From assembly GCA_003514455.1 (NCBI GenBank), contig DOQH01000024.1, positions 4,085 to 10,978 on the forward strand: a stretch of 6,894 nt of DNA, given 5' to 3'. Positions 6,156 through 6,894 of the stretch are shown here, piece by piece. The translations under genes and the position numbers were made by a program. The stretch comes from Candidatus Magasanikiibacteriota bacterium. GTDB lineage: Bacteria > Patescibacteriota > Patescibacteriia > Magasanikbacterales > UBA10003. Positions within the stretch are counted from its first letter, which is position 1. Each line of letters begins with the position of its first letter. The notes under the pieces were generated by a model, which made no database searches, was not told where the DNA came from, and saw only the letters and a list, made by a program, of their open reading frames with translations.

Positions 6156-6644
6156 TTACGGGGTCAAACCTAAAATTAATTTTAATTCCTCTAAACTCTT
6201 TTTTGAATGAGTTGCATAATTATTTTTCTGAATAATCACTAAATAATTACAAATCATATTGAGCTCTTTTTTGGAGAGCAATTTCAGAGGTTTCCTAGCT
6301 AACAACACGCAAGCTTTTATTATAACCCGCGCCTGTTTCTTTTTAAAACGCAGATAAGGAAATAACAGACCGACCACATTTTTTACTTGATCAAATCCAT
6401 TAATTCTCAATTCTGTCATTCCATCATTACGATGCGAAATATAACCTATTTTCAATTTTTTTCGCATCCAATATAATGGCATGTCATGGCGAGAATCTTG
6501 ATAAAAACAGATCGTTGCCATTAAACGCCATCCTCTTTTTGAATCACTGCGTTTTTTGATTTGAAGCATTAAACTGCCGTCGCCGTCTAAAAAGCCGGCA
6601 AGGTACGCTAATTCTTCTTTTTTAATTTTAGATCGACTTCCCAC
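6156..6644 (-). CDS. LAGLIDADG homing endonuclease, intron-encoded, single motif
   Basis: The 162-residue protein carries LAYLAGFLDGDGSL (12-25); LAGFLDGDG (15-23) is the LAGLIDADG helix and Asp22 the expected catalytic, metal-binding acid. One motif only means it should act as a homodimer, like I-CreI and its rRNA-intron relatives, which have similar length. It would cut intronless 23S genes across the sarcin-ricin site to spread the intron. FYQDSRHDMPLYWMRKKL and the Lys/Arg-rich rest fit the DNA-binding beta-saddle. The start is GTG at 6644: a TAA lies four codons upstream and the next Met (26) is past the motif. No clear Shine-Dalgarno site precedes it. The frame is intact, with no stop or frameshift, so the element may still be active. 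A role as splicing maturase is possible. Confidence 0.93.
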   Translation of the reverse strand: MGSRSKIKKEELAYLAGFLDGDGSLMLQIKKRSDSKRGWRLMATICFYQDSRHDMPLYWMRKKLKIGYISHRNDGMTELRINGFDQVKNVVGLLFPYLRFKKKQARVIIKACVLLARKPLKLLSKKELNMICNYLVIIQKNNYATHSKKSLEELKLILGLTP

Positions 6645-6682
6645 GGTATTATCTTAAACAATAATTTATGGTCCTCAAATAC

Positions 6683-6711
6683 ATTATACCACTTTTCTTT
6701 AGACCGCGCAA
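6683..6711 (-). promoter_or_regulatory. Possible promoter of the endonuclease gene inside the intron
   Basis: On the minus strand TATAAT (6688-6683) is a perfect -10 box preceded by TGG (extended -10), with TTGCGC 17 nt upstream (6711-6706) as a poor -35. The start would be near 6676, about 32 nt before the GTG at 6644. It could make endonuclease mRNA independently of the unspliced rRNA precursor. In A+T-rich DNA such a match can arise by chance. Confidence 0.5.
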
Positions 6712-6894
6712 AAAAAGTGAGCTATAACCATAAACACTGTTAAGACTTCACCGTTATTAGCTGAATTGTCATTCTCAATTACTCGAGAAAGTAGCATGGA
6801 CCCTTTTGGGTCTACTAGAGACGAGCCTTCTCAAATTTCCGCGCCCGCGACAGATAGGAGACCGAACTGTCTCGCGACGTTCTGAACCCAGCTC

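Larger units (their letters stand above)
6017..6813 (-). ncRNA. Group I self-splicing intron in the 23S sarcin-ricin loop
   Basis: The 797-nt insert interrupts a universally conserved 23S stretch. Group I hallmarks: the upstream exon ends in U and the intron ends in G. Exon UAGU (6817-6814) pairs with intron GCUA (6795-6792), putting a U-G wobble at the 5' splice site (P1). Inside lies the hairpin GACCC-AAAA-GGGTC (6812-6799). Near the 3' end is AAGATATAGTC (6056-6046), the conserved 3' strand of P7. Next comes a P9-like hairpin CTTCTA-GTGA-TAGAAG (6041-6026) with a GNRA loop, 9 nt before the 3' splice site. A P2-like hairpin lies at 6772-6789. I could not assign P3-P6 with certainty. The endonuclease gene is inserted upstream of the P7 3' strand. 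Spliced exons read TAGT+ACGAGAGG, matching the expected uninterrupted rRNA. Confidence 0.92.
5790..6894 (-). rRNA. rrl: 23S ribosomal RNA, 3' part, split by a group I intron
   Basis: Two exons are present: 6814-6894 (continuing past the window edge) and 5790-6016. Sense-strand landmarks: GAGCTGGGTTCAGAACGTCG at the right edge, GACAGTTCGGTCTCCTATC, the sarcin-ricin loop TAGTACGAGAGGACC once exons are joined, AACGCTGAAAGCATCTAAGC, GTTGATAGGTGGTAGGTG, and TACTAAT near the 3' end, all standard for the last tenth of bacterial 23S. The flanking helix pairs (GTCTC with GAGAC) and differs from E. coli in a compensated way, supporting a functional gene. The second exon is about 227 nt versus about 248 in E. 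coli. The mature 3' end is placed by alignment and is uncertain by about 10 nt. The order 23S-5S is normal. Confidence 0.96.

Noticed and set aside
6017..6813. Archaeal-type bulge-helix-bulge intron or group II intron
   Set aside because: The AAGATATAGTC element, the U-G pair at the 5' splice site and the terminal G point to group I; no reverse transcriptase or domain V-like hairpin was seen.

Overview
The window looks like a chromosomal piece from a small-genome bacterium of the Patescibacteria/CPR type (Parcubacteria-like). This is an inference. It rests on A+T-rich, tightly packed genes with weak Shine-Dalgarno sites, a ferredoxin-dependent 2-oxoacid oxidoreductase, a GlmU-type enzyme reduced to its uridyltransferase domain, and a self-splicing intron with a homing endonuclease gene inside 23S rRNA. 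No base here proves the taxon.

Layout. Nearly everything is on the minus strand, so it reads from high to low coordinates. At the right edge is the 3' part of a 23S rRNA gene (5790-6894), interrupted by a 797-nt group I intron (6017-6813) that encodes a single-motif LAGLIDADG endonuclease (6156-6644). A 23S-5S spacer with two strong hairpins follows, then 5S rRNA (about 5526-5648). Only 28 nt after the 5S comes a tight run of protein genes: HAD-family hydrolase (4853-5497), GlmU-like UDP-GlcNAc pyrophosphorylase (4105-4860), korA (3074-4102) and korB (2398-3072). Gaps are 1-2 nt and one pair overlaps by 8 nt. The third subunit gene, korC (1061-1564), lies beyond an interruption and overlaps the start of glmS (1-1073, cut by the window edge) by 13 nt.

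The interruption is a self-contained plus-strand unit of about 0.8 kb. It has a perfect consensus promoter (TTGACA, 17 nt, TATAAT), a strong AAGGAGGA ribosome site, a 202-codon gene resembling the DUF5701 family, and a near-perfect intrinsic terminator. Its base composition (about 53% G+C in lines I counted) differs from korB next to it (about 42%). It looks like an inserted gene that split a kor operon; korC appears to have a promoter of its own whose -35 box lies on top of the cassette's.

How the genes fit together. KorA, KorB and KorC would form one enzyme that oxidatively decarboxylates a 2-oxoacid to an acyl-CoA and reduces ferredoxin. GlmS and the GlmU-like enzyme are the first and last steps of UDP-GlcNAc synthesis, the precursor of peptidoglycan and surface glycans. 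The HAD protein has no assignable substrate.

The most notable feature is the intron site. By alignment to the E. coli 23S sequence from memory, it sits between U2656 and A2657, inside the sarcin-ricin loop that translation GTPases touch. Splicing would restore the universal loop sequence exactly.
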